Assembly (NCBI RefSeq): GCF_016722925.1
Contig: NZ_JAEQNC010000001.1
Location: 434,001 to 498,000, forward strand
Reading direction: 5' to 3'
DNA length: 64,000 nt
Origin: Phytoamicus setariae
GTDB taxonomy: Bacteria > Pseudomonadota > Alphaproteobacteria > Rhizobiales > Rhizobiaceae
Part shown: in pieces, positions 56,883-64,000 of the stretch
Position numbering within the stretch: position 1 is the first letter of the stretch
Layout of the letters: each line of letters begins with the position of its first letter
The notes under the pieces: generated by a model
What the model was told of the DNA's origin: nothing
The model's database searches: none
What the model saw: only the letters and a program-made list of their open reading frames with translations
Program-made: the position numbers and the translations under genes

Positions 56883-57140
56883 ATGCGCGCGCTCTATGCT
56901 TCTGTTGTAGTTCTCAGCTCCTTTGCAATCATTCCTGCGGCTTATGCGGCCAGCATGACTATGACCGGTACGGTCAAGGCATACGCTCCCCACAAGTCGC
57001 TGGAACTGGCGAATGGCGATACCTTCGTCCTGCCGGCAAACTTCAAGGATCCTGGCATCAAGGTCGGCGAAAAGGTGAAAGTCGCCTATCAGAAGGTGGG
57101 CAAGAAACTCGACGCTGAAACGGTGAGCATCGTTCATTAG
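56883..57140 (+). CDS. DUF1344 small exported protein (copy 2)
   Basis: An 85-residue protein: signal peptide (MRALYASVVVLS, cleavage near AYA-AS), then TGTVKAYAPHKSLELANG, a FVLPANF turn and VGEKVKVAYQKVG. It belongs to DUF1344 like the protein at 15398-15658, though the two are diverged. AAGGATG lies before the ATG. It has its own promoter and a strong terminator, so it is an independent transcript placed inside the bet cluster. Function unknown. Confidence 0.82.
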   Translation: MRALYASVVVLSSFAIIPAAYAASMTMTGTVKAYAPHKSLELANGDTFVLPANFKDPGIKVGEKVKVAYQKVGKKLDAETVSIVH

Positions 57141-57154
57141 TACTCACCCGAAAA

Positions 57155-57187
57155 ACGCGCATGGTTGCCCGACCATGCGCGTTTTTT
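57155..57187 (+). terminator. Rho-independent terminator after DUF1344
   Basis: ACGCGCATGGT, loop TGCCCG, ACCATGCGCGT and a run of six T: a perfect 11-base stem, 14 bases after the stop codon. Confidence 0.93.
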
Positions 57188-57212
57188 GTTTGTGCAATGC
57201 CGGTGGTGATGC

Positions 57213-57234
57213 TTGCGAAAAAATCCCGTCGCAA
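57213..57234. promoter_or_regulatory. Inverted repeat upstream of betB
   Basis: TTGCGA (57213-57218) and TCGCAA (57229-57234) with a 10-base spacer, 105 bases before betB. The position between a terminator and betB suits an operator of the betB promoter. No regulator can be named. Confidence 0.4.
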
Positions 57235-57338
57235 ACAGACTATGAATATGGTCTCATTAAAAGGGAGTATCCGAGGGCTTCGCGCTTATATGCTCGCAAC
57301 ATTCATTGCACCGGGTGTAAAATCCGGCAGAGGTAAAA

Positions 57339-58802
57339 ATGCGCGCACAGCCGAAAGCCAGCCATTTCATCGATGGCGAATATGTCGAGGATACTGCCGG
57401 TACGCCGTTCGAGAGCGTCTATCCGGCAACGGGCGAGGTGATCGCGAGATTGCATGCCGCCACGCCTGCGATTGTCGAAAAAGCAATCGCTTCGGCCAAG
57501 CGAGCGCAGGTCGAATGGGCAAAGGCAAGCCCCAGCGCACGCGGCCGCATACTCAAGCGCGCAGCAGACATCATCCGCGAACGCAATCGCGAACTCGCCG
57601 AACTCGAAACGCTCGATACCGGCAAGCCAATCCAGGAGACCACGGTCGCCGATCCGGCGTCGGGCGCGGATTCCTTCGAATTCTTCGGCGGCATTGCGGC
57701 TGCGGCGCTGAATGGCGAGCACATCCCGCTCGGCGGTGACTGGGCCTATACCAAGCGCGTGCCGCTCGGCGTCTGCGTCGGCATCGGTGCCTGGAACTAT
57801 CCCCAGCAGATCGCCTGCTGGAAGGGTGCGCCGGCGCTGATCTGTGGCAATGCCATGGTTTTCAAGCCGTCTGAAAATACGCCGCTCGGCGCACTGAAGA
57901 TCGCCGAGATCCTCATCGAAGCCGGCCTGCCCAAGGGTCTCTACAATGTCATCCAGGGCGATCGCTCAACCGGCCCGCTGCTCGTCAATCACCCCGACGT
58001 CGCCAAGGTGTCGCTGACCGGCTCGGTACCGACCGGTCGCAAGGTGGCCGAAGCCGCTGCTGGTCATCTCAAGCACGTGACGATGGAACTGGGCGGCAAG
58101 TCGCCGCTGATCGTCTTCGACGACGCCGATATCGATTCCGCCATCGGTGGGGCGATGCTTGGCAATTTCTATTCCACCGGCCAGGTCTGCTCCAACGGCA
58201 CCCGCGTTTTCGTTCACAAAGCGGTAAAGAAGGAATTCCTGTCGCGCCTCAAGGCGCGCACCGAAGCGATCCTGATCGGCGATCCGATGGACGAGGCGAC
58301 CCAACTCGGGCCGGTGATCAACCGTGCTCAGCAGGAAAAGATCCTGTCCTATATCGCCAAGGGCAAGGCCGAAGGCGCCACCCTGGTGACGGGCGGTGCG
58401 ATCCCCAACAACGTTTCCGCCGACGGCTGCTATATCCAGCCGACGGTGTTTGCTGATGTGACCGACACAATGACCATCGCTCGCGAGGAAATTTTTGGAC
58501 CGGTCATGTGCGTGCTCGATTTCGATGGCGAGGACGAGGTCATCGAGAGGGCGAATGCGACCGAGTTCGGGCTTTCGGCCGGTGTCTTCACCCGCGATCT
58601 GTCGCGCGGCCATCGGGTCGTCGACCGGCTGGAAGCGGGCACGCTGTGGATCAACACGTACAACCTCTGCCCGGTGGAAATCCCGTTCGGCGGCGTCAAG
58701 CAATCCGGCTTCGGCCGCGAAAATTCGACTGCAGCCATCAACCACTATTCCGAGATCAAGACGGTCTATGTGGCAATGGGCAAGGTGGACGCGCCGTATT
58801 GA
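57339..58802 (+). CDS. betB: Betaine aldehyde dehydrogenase
   Basis: Oxidises betaine aldehyde to glycine betaine with NAD. The 487-residue protein has the aldehyde dehydrogenase Glu motif [16 protein letters not shown], the catalytic cysteine in [14 protein letters not shown] and the BetB-like [14 protein letters not shown] region and [19 protein letters not shown] end. CAGAGG lies upstream of the ATG. betA follows after 224 bases filled by a repeat, so the two may still be co-transcribed. Confidence 0.95.
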   Translation: MRAQPKASHFIDGEYVEDTAGTPFESVYPATGEVIARLHAATPAIVEKAIASAKRAQVEWAKASPSARGRILKRAADIIRERNRELAELETLDTGKPIQETTVADPASGADSFEFFGGIAAAALNGEHIPLGGDWAYTKRVPLGVCVGIGAWNYPQQIACWKGAPALICGNAMVFKPSENTPLGALKIAEILIEAGLPKGLYNVIQGDRSTGPLLVNHPDVAKVSLTGSVPTGRKVAEAAAGHLKHVTMELGGKSPLIVFDDADIDSAIGGAMLGNFYSTGQVCSNGTRVFVHKAVKKEFLSRLKARTEAILIGDPMDEATQLGPVINRAQQEKILSYIAKGKAEGATLVTGGAIPNNVSADGCYIQPTVFADVTDTMTIAREEIFGPVMCVLDFDGEDEVIERANATEFGLSAGVFTRDLSRGHRVVDRLEAGTLWINTYNLCPVEIPFGGVKQSGFGRENSTAAINHYSEIKTVYVAMGKVDAPY

Positions 58803-58820
58803 CGCCTGGTGTTTGCGGCA

Positions 58821-59001
58821 CCCCCTCATCCGGCCCTTCGGGCCACCTTCTCCCCGTCGGGGACAAGAGGAATGCGGCGCGGTCGGCGGCCCAATCGCGA
58901 CCGTCGTGGGTGCGAACGGTTTAATTTGAATGGCATTGAAGCGGCATGCTCCCTCTTCTCCCCGGCGGGGAGAAGGTGGCCCGAAGGGCCGGATGAGGGG
59001 G
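58821..59001. repeat. Paired palindromic intergenic repeat (RIME-like) between betB and betA
   Basis: Two inverted units, 58821-58870 (CCCCCTCATCCGGCCCTTCG start) and 58951-59001 (ending GGCCGGATGAGGGGGC), with about 80 bases between. It has the same architecture as 2227-2390. It takes up most of the betB-betA gap. Strong hairpins here could lower betA expression relative to betB or protect the betB mRNA end. Confidence 0.85.
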
Positions 59002-59026
59002 CTTTTGAGATAAGGCAAGCAGGTAA

Positions 59027-60679
59027 ATGATGCAGGCGGATTTCATCATCATTGGTTCGGGTTCGGCGGGTTCGGCATTGGCCAGCCGGCTTTCCGAGGA
59101 CGGCAAGAATACGGTTCTGGTGCTGGAATTCGGCGGCAGCGATGTCGGCCCGTTCATCCAGATGCCGGCGGCTCTGGCCTGGCCGATGAGCATGAAGCGC
59201 TACAATTGGGGCTATCTGTCGGAGCCCGAGCCGAACCTCAACAACCGCCGGATCACCGCGCCACGCGGAAAAGTCATTGGTGGCTCGTCCTCGATCAACG
59301 GTATGGTCTATGTGCGCGGTAGCGCCGAAGACTTCGATACCTGGGACGAGCTAGGCGCCACCGGCTGGTCTTATGCCGACGTGCTACCCTATTTCAAGCG
59401 GCAGGAAAATTCCAAGGGCGGGCAGGAGGGCTGGCGCGGCACCGACGGTCCGCTGCATGTCCAGCGTGGGCCGGCGAAGAACCCGCTCGTCCGCGCCTTT
59501 GTCGAGGCGGGCCAGCAGGCGGGTTTCGAAACGACGGAGGACTATAACGGCGAGAAACAGGAAGGCTTCGGCCTGATGGAGCAGACGATCCACCAGGGTC
59601 GCCGTTGGTCCGCCGCAAACGCCTATCTCAAGCCGGCGCTGAAGCGTGAAAATGTCGAGCTCGTCCGCTGCTTTGCCCGCCGAATCGTCATCGAGAACGG
59701 CCGCGCCACAGGCGTGGAAATCGAACGCGATGGCAGGATCGAGATCGTCAGGGCTAACCGCGAGGTCATCGTCTCGGCCTCGTCCTTCAACTCGCCGAAG
59801 CTATTGATGCTGTCGGGCATCGGCCCGGCCGCGCATCTCAAGGAAATGGGCATCGAAGTGAAGGTCGACCGCCCCGGTGTCGGCGCCAACCTAATGGACC
59901 ATATGGAGTTCTATTTCCAGCAGGTCTCGACCAAGCCGGTCTCGCTCTATTCCTGGCTGCCCTGGTTCTGGCAAGGCGTTGCCGGCGCGCAATGGATGTT
60001 TTCCAAATCCGGTCTCGGTACGTCGAACCAGTTCGAGAGCTGCGCTTTCGTTCGTTCGGCACCCGGCGTCAAGCAGCCGGACATCCAGTTTCACTTCCTG
60101 CCGGTGGCGATTTCCTATGACGGCAAGGCGGCAGCCAAAAGCCACGGCTTCCAGGTCCATGTCGGCTATAATCATTCGAAGTCGCGCGGTTCGGTGACAC
60201 TCCGCTCGCCCGATCCGATGGCCGATCCGGTCATCCGCTTCAACTATATGAGCCACGAGGAAGACTGGGTGAAGTTCCGTCACTGCGTGCGGCTCACTCG
60301 CGAAATCTTCGCGCAACAAGCCTTCGGCGATTTCCGCGGTCCGGAAATCCAGCCGGGCGAGAAGGTACAGTCCGACGCCGAGATCGACAACTTTCTGCGC
60401 GAACATCTCGAAAGCGCCTATCATCCCAGCGGTACCTGCAAAATGGGCTCGAAAGACGATCCCATGGCCGTGGTCGATCCGGACACGAAGGTCATCGGTG
60501 TCGAAGGCCTTCGCGTTGCCGACTCCTCGATCTTTCCGCGCCTGACCTATGGCAACCTCAACGGCCCCTCGATCATGACCGGAGAGAAAGCGGCCGATCA
60601 CATCCTCGGCAAACCGCGTCTGGCGCGCTCCAATCAGCGACCTTGGATCAATCCGCGCTGGGAAACGAGCGACCGGTAA
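59027..60679 (+). CDS. betA: Choline dehydrogenase
   Basis: Membrane-associated FAD enzyme of the GMC family that oxidises choline to betaine aldehyde (and partly on to betaine). The 550-residue protein has the dinucleotide motif [17 protein letters not shown], the GMC signatures [18 protein letters not shown] and [17 protein letters not shown], and the active-site His in [10 protein letters not shown] plus the C-terminal [17 protein letters not shown]. Two ATG codons in a row (59027, 59030) are possible. It closes the betC-betB-betA set. Confidence 0.95.
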   Translation: MMQADFIIIGSGSAGSALASRLSEDGKNTVLVLEFGGSDVGPFIQMPAALAWPMSMKRYNWGYLSEPEPNLNNRRITAPRGKVIGGSSSINGMVYVRGSAEDFDTWDELGATGWSYADVLPYFKRQENSKGGQEGWRGTDGPLHVQRGPAKNPLVRAFVEAGQQAGFETTEDYNGEKQEGFGLMEQTIHQGRRWSAANAYLKPALKRENVELVRCFARRIVIENGRATGVEIERDGRIEIVRANREVIVSASSFNSPKLLMLSGIGPAAHLKEMGIEVKVDRPGVGANLMDHMEFYFQQVSTKPVSLYSWLPWFWQGVAGAQWMFSKSGLGTSNQFESCAFVRSAPGVKQPDIQFHFLPVAISYDGKAAAKSHGFQVHVGYNHSKSRGSVTLRSPDPMADPVIRFNYMSHEEDWVKFRHCVRLTREIFAQQAFGDFRGPEIQPGEKVQSDAEIDNFLREHLESAYHPSGTCKMGSKDDPMAVVDPDTKVIGVEGLRVADSSIFPRLTYGNLNGPSIMTGEKAADHILGKPRLARSNQRPWINPRWETSDR

Positions 60680-60689
60680 AGGCACCTAT

Positions 60690-60715
60690 GCCGGCAGCGC
60701 ATTGGCGCTGCCGGC
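60690..60715. terminator. Bidirectional terminator between betA and the MFS gene
   Basis: GCCGGCAGCGC, loop ATTG, GCGCTGCCGGC: a perfect 11-base stem between convergent genes, with TCTACTTTT on the plus side. It touches the MFS stop codon. Confidence 0.85.
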
Positions 60716-60716
60716 T

Positions 60717-62138
60717 CTACTTTTCCAGCCGCAGCGTGCTGACGATACCGCCCGCAAGCGCCAGTGCCGCTGCCAGTGCAAGCCCGACGCGGGGCGCGAT
60801 GTCGGCCGAAATCTGGGTGAACAGCAGCGCCATGATCACCGCGCCCACCGTCTGGCCGGTCAGGCGCGCCGTGCTCTGCATGCCGCCGGCGGCGCCGCTG
60901 CGGGCACGTGGCGCCGAAAGCAGCATGTTGCGGTTGTTGGGCGTCTGGAAAAACCCGAAGCCGAGCCCGCACAGGATGGAAAGCGGAATGAACGGCGTAA
61001 GATCATCCTGCAATGGCCATAGGGCGCAGCCAAGCAAGCCGACAGCAAGACACACCCCACCGGCTGCGCAGAGCCAGGCAGTCGGGATGCGGTTAGACAG
61101 ATGTCCCGAAATCGGCGCGGCAAGCGCGACCGCCAGGGGCCATGGCGTCATGTAGAGGCCGGTTTCGAGCGCTGGCAGCCCGAGGCCCTGCTGGAGGTAG
61201 AAGGGCAGGGCGACGTAACTCACCATCTGGGCGGTAAAGCAGCATACCGAAGCGATGACGGAGATGCGAAACGGAATTGCGCGCAGCAGATCGAGCGGAA
61301 TAAGCGGCGCTTGCCGATGCAATTCCCGGCGGATCAGTGCGACGAGGCTCATCACTGCCGCGACCAGCAGTACAGCACCGATAGCGGGACGCGATGACAA
61401 CAATTCGGCGCCGAACACGAGAGGGGCGAAAAAGCCCGCATTCAGCATCACGCTCAACAGGTCCAGTCGCCTGCCCGTGCCGTGGTTGGTTGGCAGGAAG
61501 CGGGAGGCGATCAGCACGAGCACGCCGACAGGGACATTGACGGCAAACAGCCAGGGCCAATCCGCCACCGTCAGGATTGCGGCGCCGATCGTCGGGCCGG
61601 CGGCTGATGATAGCGCCACGGCCAGCGCATTCCATCCGATCGCCGTTCCCAGCAGCCGCTGTGGATAGGTGAGACGCAGAAGTGCGGCAATCAGCGACAT
61701 GATGGCGGCACCGCCCAGGCCCTGCAGGAAGCGCGCTGCGATCAACCAGCCAAGCGACGGTGAAAGGGCGCAGAGTGCGGAGGCAAGGGTGAAGACGATG
61801 ACGCCTGTCGTGAACACCCGGCGAAAGCCGAAACTCTCCCCCAGTGCGGCGCAGGGCAGCAACCCCACCACCAGAGCCAGCTGATAGCTGGTGACGACCC
61901 AGATCGAGGCGGATGGCGAGACGGCAAGGGTTTGCGAAATCGAGGGCAGGGCGACATTGGCGATTGCGCCATCGAGCACGGCCAGCACGATGGCCGCGAG
62001 CACCGCAGCCGCGGCGATATATCGTTGTGGAAGTGGTAGGCCGTCTTCCGCTGCCGCTCGGTTTTGTTGCGATGATTCCGTCTGCTGATGAAGGGGTTCG
62101 GCCGAAGGTGTTCGATCCGTTTCCGGCCGGAACTGCAT
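60717..62138 (-). CDS. MFS drug-resistance-type transporter (DHA2/EmrB-like)
   Basis: A 473-residue proton-driven transporter with about 14 membrane helices. Motif LDGAIANVALPSI in the first helix and the RFLQGLGGAAIMSL region in the fourth, plus LGESFGFRRVFTTG as motif A, fit the DHA2 group that exports drugs or dyes. Substrate unknown. ATG 62138 has GGAG eight bases upstream; the frame is open 17 codons further. Divergent from the SDR gene; an inverted repeat at 62189-62204 may be its operator. Confidence 0.9.
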   Translation of the reverse strand: MQFRPETDRTPSAEPLHQQTESSQQNRAAAEDGLPLPQRYIAAAAVLAAIVLAVLDGAIANVALPSISQTLAVSPSASIWVVTSYQLALVVGLLPCAALGESFGFRRVFTTGVIVFTLASALCALSPSLGWLIAARFLQGLGGAAIMSLIAALLRLTYPQRLLGTAIGWNALAVALSSAAGPTIGAAILTVADWPWLFAVNVPVGVLVLIASRFLPTNHGTGRRLDLLSVMLNAGFFAPLVFGAELLSSRPAIGAVLLVAAVMSLVALIRRELHRQAPLIPLDLLRAIPFRISVIASVCCFTAQMVSYVALPFYLQQGLGLPALETGLYMTPWPLAVALAAPISGHLSNRIPTAWLCAAGGVCLAVGLLGCALWPLQDDLTPFIPLSILCGLGFGFFQTPNNRNMLLSAPRARSGAAGGMQSTARLTGQTVGAVIMALLFTQISADIAPRVGLALAAALALAGGIVSTLRLEK

Positions 62139-62188
62139 GCTGATCTCCGTGAAAGATGCACGACGGGTCAGGGAAGGTGCGCCCGCCA

Positions 62189-62204
62189 TTTATAGATCCA
62201 TAAA
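62189..62204. promoter_or_regulatory. Near-palindrome upstream of the MFS gene
   Basis: TTTATAGATCCATAAA: 14 of 16 bases are self-complementary. It lies 51 bases upstream of the MFS start, a usual place for a repressor such as MarR or TetR. The remaining 346-base gap (62139-62484) also holds a purine-rich strong ribosome-binding site for the SDR, but no further gene. Confidence 0.4.
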
Positions 62205-62484
62205 CTGAAAATCTGCACTTCTCAATGTCATTGGAGGCAATCCGCCAAGGCGTGTTTACGCGGCACGATCCTGATGTCCGATCCCGGATTTCTATAGACC
62301 ATTATTTTCCTTTGCATGGAAGTTGGCGCTGTGGGGCAGCTTCTGCCGGGCCGCGCCGCAGCCGCGGAGTTGTTCCTGCGGTGAATTTTTCCGCCAGTTC
62401 CACCATAGTGACACTGCCTTGTCTCGACAGAGTTCTGCTTCCCGAATATATATGCACTTTCAGATAATTCAGGAGGAGGTTATC

Positions 62485-63279
62485 TTGGTTCCAGGCAGCA
62501 GTGGTAGACCCGTCGTTTTGGTCACGGGCGGAGGAAGCGGCATTGGTGCCGCCACGGCATTGCGACTGGCGGGGGAGTATGACGTCGCCATTTGCGGCCG
62601 ACGCGGCGATGCGCTGAATGCGGTCGCAGAGCGCGCTGAAGGCATCCATCCTTTTGTCGCCGACATCGGTAACCCTGCCGCCGCCAGCAAGTTGATTGAC
62701 GAGGTCGTGGCGCGGTTCGGCCGGCTGGACGGACTGGTGCTGAATGCCGGTATCGTCATCACCAAGCCCTTTGCCGAAACCTCGCTCGATAACTGGAACC
62801 AGCAGATTGCAGTCAATCTCACCGGCCCCTTCGTGCTGGCGCAGACGGCGCTTCCCCATTTGCTTGCGCGCAAGGGCGCCATCGTCTCGGTCAGTTCGGT
62901 CGGCGCGGTTCAGACCGGTCCGGGACTTGCTGCCTATTCCGCTTCGAAAGCCGGCCTCACGCTGATGACCCAGGCGATCGCCTATGAGCATGCCCGCAAC
63001 GGGCTGCGCGCCAACATAGTCGCACCGGGATGGATTCGCACCGAAATGGGCGACGAGGAAATGGCGACGATGAACATCGCCGAAGACCTGGAAGGTGCCT
63101 ATGCCAAGGTCAGCGAGGATGTTCCCCAGCGTCGGGCCGGAACAGCGGATGAAGCTGCCGAAGCTATCGCCTGGCTGCTGTCGCCTGCAGCATCTTTCGT
63201 CAATGGTGCCGTGCTGGCGGTGGACGGTGGCTCGCTGATCGCCAATGTGGGCATGACCTTCTTCGACAAGATCGCCTAG
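62485..63279 (+). CDS. Short-chain dehydrogenase/reductase
   Basis: A 264-residue SDR of the classical type. The NAD(P) motif is VLVTGGGSGIGAATAL, the NAG motif LVLNAGIVI, the catalytic set Ser in VSVSSVGA and YSASKAG, and the C-terminal AVDGGSLIAN. It oxidises or reduces an unknown alcohol or ketone. The TTG at 62485 is chosen because of an AGGAGGAGG site five bases upstream; an ATG at 62452 is the alternative and has none. Divergent from the MFS transporter. An inverted repeat terminator follows. Confidence 0.88.
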   Translation: MVPGSSGRPVVLVTGGGSGIGAATALRLAGEYDVAICGRRGDALNAVAERAEGIHPFVADIGNPAAASKLIDEVVARFGRLDGLVLNAGIVITKPFAETSLDNWNQQIAVNLTGPFVLAQTALPHLLARKGAIVSVSSVGAVQTGPGLAAYSASKAGLTLMTQAIAYEHARNGLRANIVAPGWIRTEMGDEEMATMNIAEDLEGAYAKVSEDVPQRRAGTADEAAEAIAWLLSPAASFVNGAVLAVDGGSLIANVGMTFFDKIA

Positions 63280-63293
63280 CCGAGAGCACCGCC

Positions 63294-63329
63294 GGAAACG
63301 CCCTCAGTTACCAAATGAGGGGCGTTTCC
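63294..63329 (+). terminator. Inverted repeat after the SDR gene
   Basis: GGAAACGCCC-TCA and TGAGGGGCGTTTCC pair with one bulge around a 9-base loop, 15 bases after the SDR stop. There is no long T run on either strand, so it may be a bidirectional barrier rather than a full intrinsic terminator. Confidence 0.6.
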
Positions 63330-63382
63330 GTCGGTTATGTTGCCTGGGCAGTCACCGGCTCGCCAAAAGCGGACCGCCGGCG

Positions 63383-63997
63383 TCAACCAGTCTTGGCGTG
63401 CTGCGGCCGCAGCCATGCCAGCGATGGCGGCAGGATCTCGTTCATTGCCGCCGCCAGCCTTGCCCGGTTGCGGTGCAGCAGCAAACCGAGGCCGATGATG
63501 GCAATGCCGATCGCCGACAGCGCAAAGGAGAACAACATGACGTCCTGGAACACCTCGCTGGCGAGGTAGCCGAGATAGGTTGCGATACCAAGTGCTCCGA
63601 ATACCGCATAGACGCGGCGATTGAGAAACAAGCTGAGCCCGACCAGCCCGATATTGATCAGGCAATAGAGAAGCTTCTGCAGTTCCGTACCGCCATCCGT
63701 CATCGTCATGCCGCCCCAGAAGGCCATGACGCCGAAGATGTGGATCCAGAAGGGGTAGTCTGGGCCGTCCTTCCTGAGGACGTCGACCGCCCAGGCCGCG
63801 ACGATCATTGCCAACCCGAAAACCAGCGACACCTGCCGGCGGATTTCCCAGTCGCCGTAGCTTTCCGCGCCGCGCGTGAACCACATGGCAAGATCCATCG
63901 ACATGAACCAAAGCGCGACGCCGCCAACCAGCAGGATAAAGGGGAAGGGGTAGCGCCAGATCGCGATCAGGGCCGCAACGATTGTGCCGATCTCCAT
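63383..63997 (-). CDS. Multi-spanning membrane protein, probably incomplete
   Basis: 204 residues visible, with about six hydrophobic helices (for example FILLVGGVALWFMSMDLAMW and FALSAIGIAIIGLGLLL), and a basic C-terminus (RNRARLAAAMNEILPPSL) in the cytoplasm. An ATG is present at 63997, but only three bases of the window remain beyond it and the frame stays open, so the real gene may begin outside. I do not recognise the family; the general shape recalls DUF2157-type proteins. No operon partner is visible. Confidence 0.6.
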   Translation of the reverse strand: MEIGTIVAALIAIWRYPFPFILLVGGVALWFMSMDLAMWFTRGAESYGDWEIRRQVSLVFGLAMIVAAWAVDVLRKDGPDYPFWIHIFGVMAFWGGMTMTDGGTELQKLLYCLINIGLVGLSLFLNRRVYAVFGALGIATYLGYLASEVFQDVMLFSFALSAIGIAIIGLGLLLHRNRARLAAAMNEILPPSLAWLRPQHAKTG

Positions 63998-64000
63998 GTA

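Overview
The window looks like a chromosomal segment of an alphaproteobacterium of the order Hyphomicrobiales (Rhizobiales), most likely Rhizobiaceae or Phyllobacteriaceae. The GC content is high. Several gene orders are typical of that group as I remember them: dnaJ-like next to pdxH, tldD-ialB-coxB, coxB-coxA-ctaB-coxF-ctaG-coxC-DUF983-surf1-ispH-thrB-rnhA, and thrC-M16 peptidase-GNAT-GGDEF/EAL. Two families of rhizobial-type palindromic intergenic repeats are also present. No rRNA, tRNA, CRISPR array, prophage or insertion sequence was seen. The species cannot be fixed from the sequence alone.

Layout. 1-8 kb: dxs, then an orphan hpaD, a secreted DUF4424 protein, a chemoreceptor, xseB and a histone-deacetylase-like amidohydrolase. 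8-13.7 kb: bioY-DUF1284, an MntA/HepT toxin-antitoxin pair, fabI with a histidine phosphatase, a DnaJ-like protein, a small lipoprotein and pdxH. 13.7-14.3 kb: repeats around a GIY-YIG nuclease remnant. 14.3-19.3 kb: polysaccharide deacetylase, DUF1344, aroC, and ribB (RibBX type) closely followed by a sulfotransferase. 19.3-22.1 kb: tldD, VapBC and IalB. 22.4-31.9 kb: the aa3-type cytochrome c oxidase genes with heme O synthase and assembly factors, then ispH, thrB and rnhA. 31.9-44.1 kb: two membrane GGDEF/EAL proteins, a flavin amine oxidase, a peroxiredoxin, a DsbD-N-like protein, yqgE, an acetyltransferase, an M16 peptidase and thrC. 44.3-49.5 kb: lipoprotein, repeats, HAD phosphatase, acyl-CoA synthetase with enoyl-CoA hydratase, and a quinone oxidoreductase. 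49.6-52.9 kb: a complete BigR-type sulfide-detoxification operon. 52.9-60.7 kb: an EAL-CBS-GGDEF protein, then choline sulfate/choline to betaine genes betC, betB and betA, with a DUF1344 gene between betC and betB and no betI. 60.7-64 kb: an MFS transporter divergent from an SDR, and the end of a membrane protein.

Most of the window is housekeeping. The parts most worth following are: a perfect FNR/FixK-type box (TTGAT-N4-ATCAA) just before the coxB ribosome-binding site and another upstream of hpaD; a terminator-like hairpin that encodes the first codons of DUF1284 and pairs its start codon; an internally deleted GIY-YIG gene between inverted palindromic repeats; a perfect BigR-like operator covering the -10 box of the blh operon; RibBX with a lost zinc site next to a sulfotransferase; three c-di-GMP proteins whose signature motifs differ in degeneration; and a bet cluster without its usual repressor. 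Start codons were chosen by ribosome-binding sites, overlaps and recalled family N-termini, and differ in places from the longest open frame.
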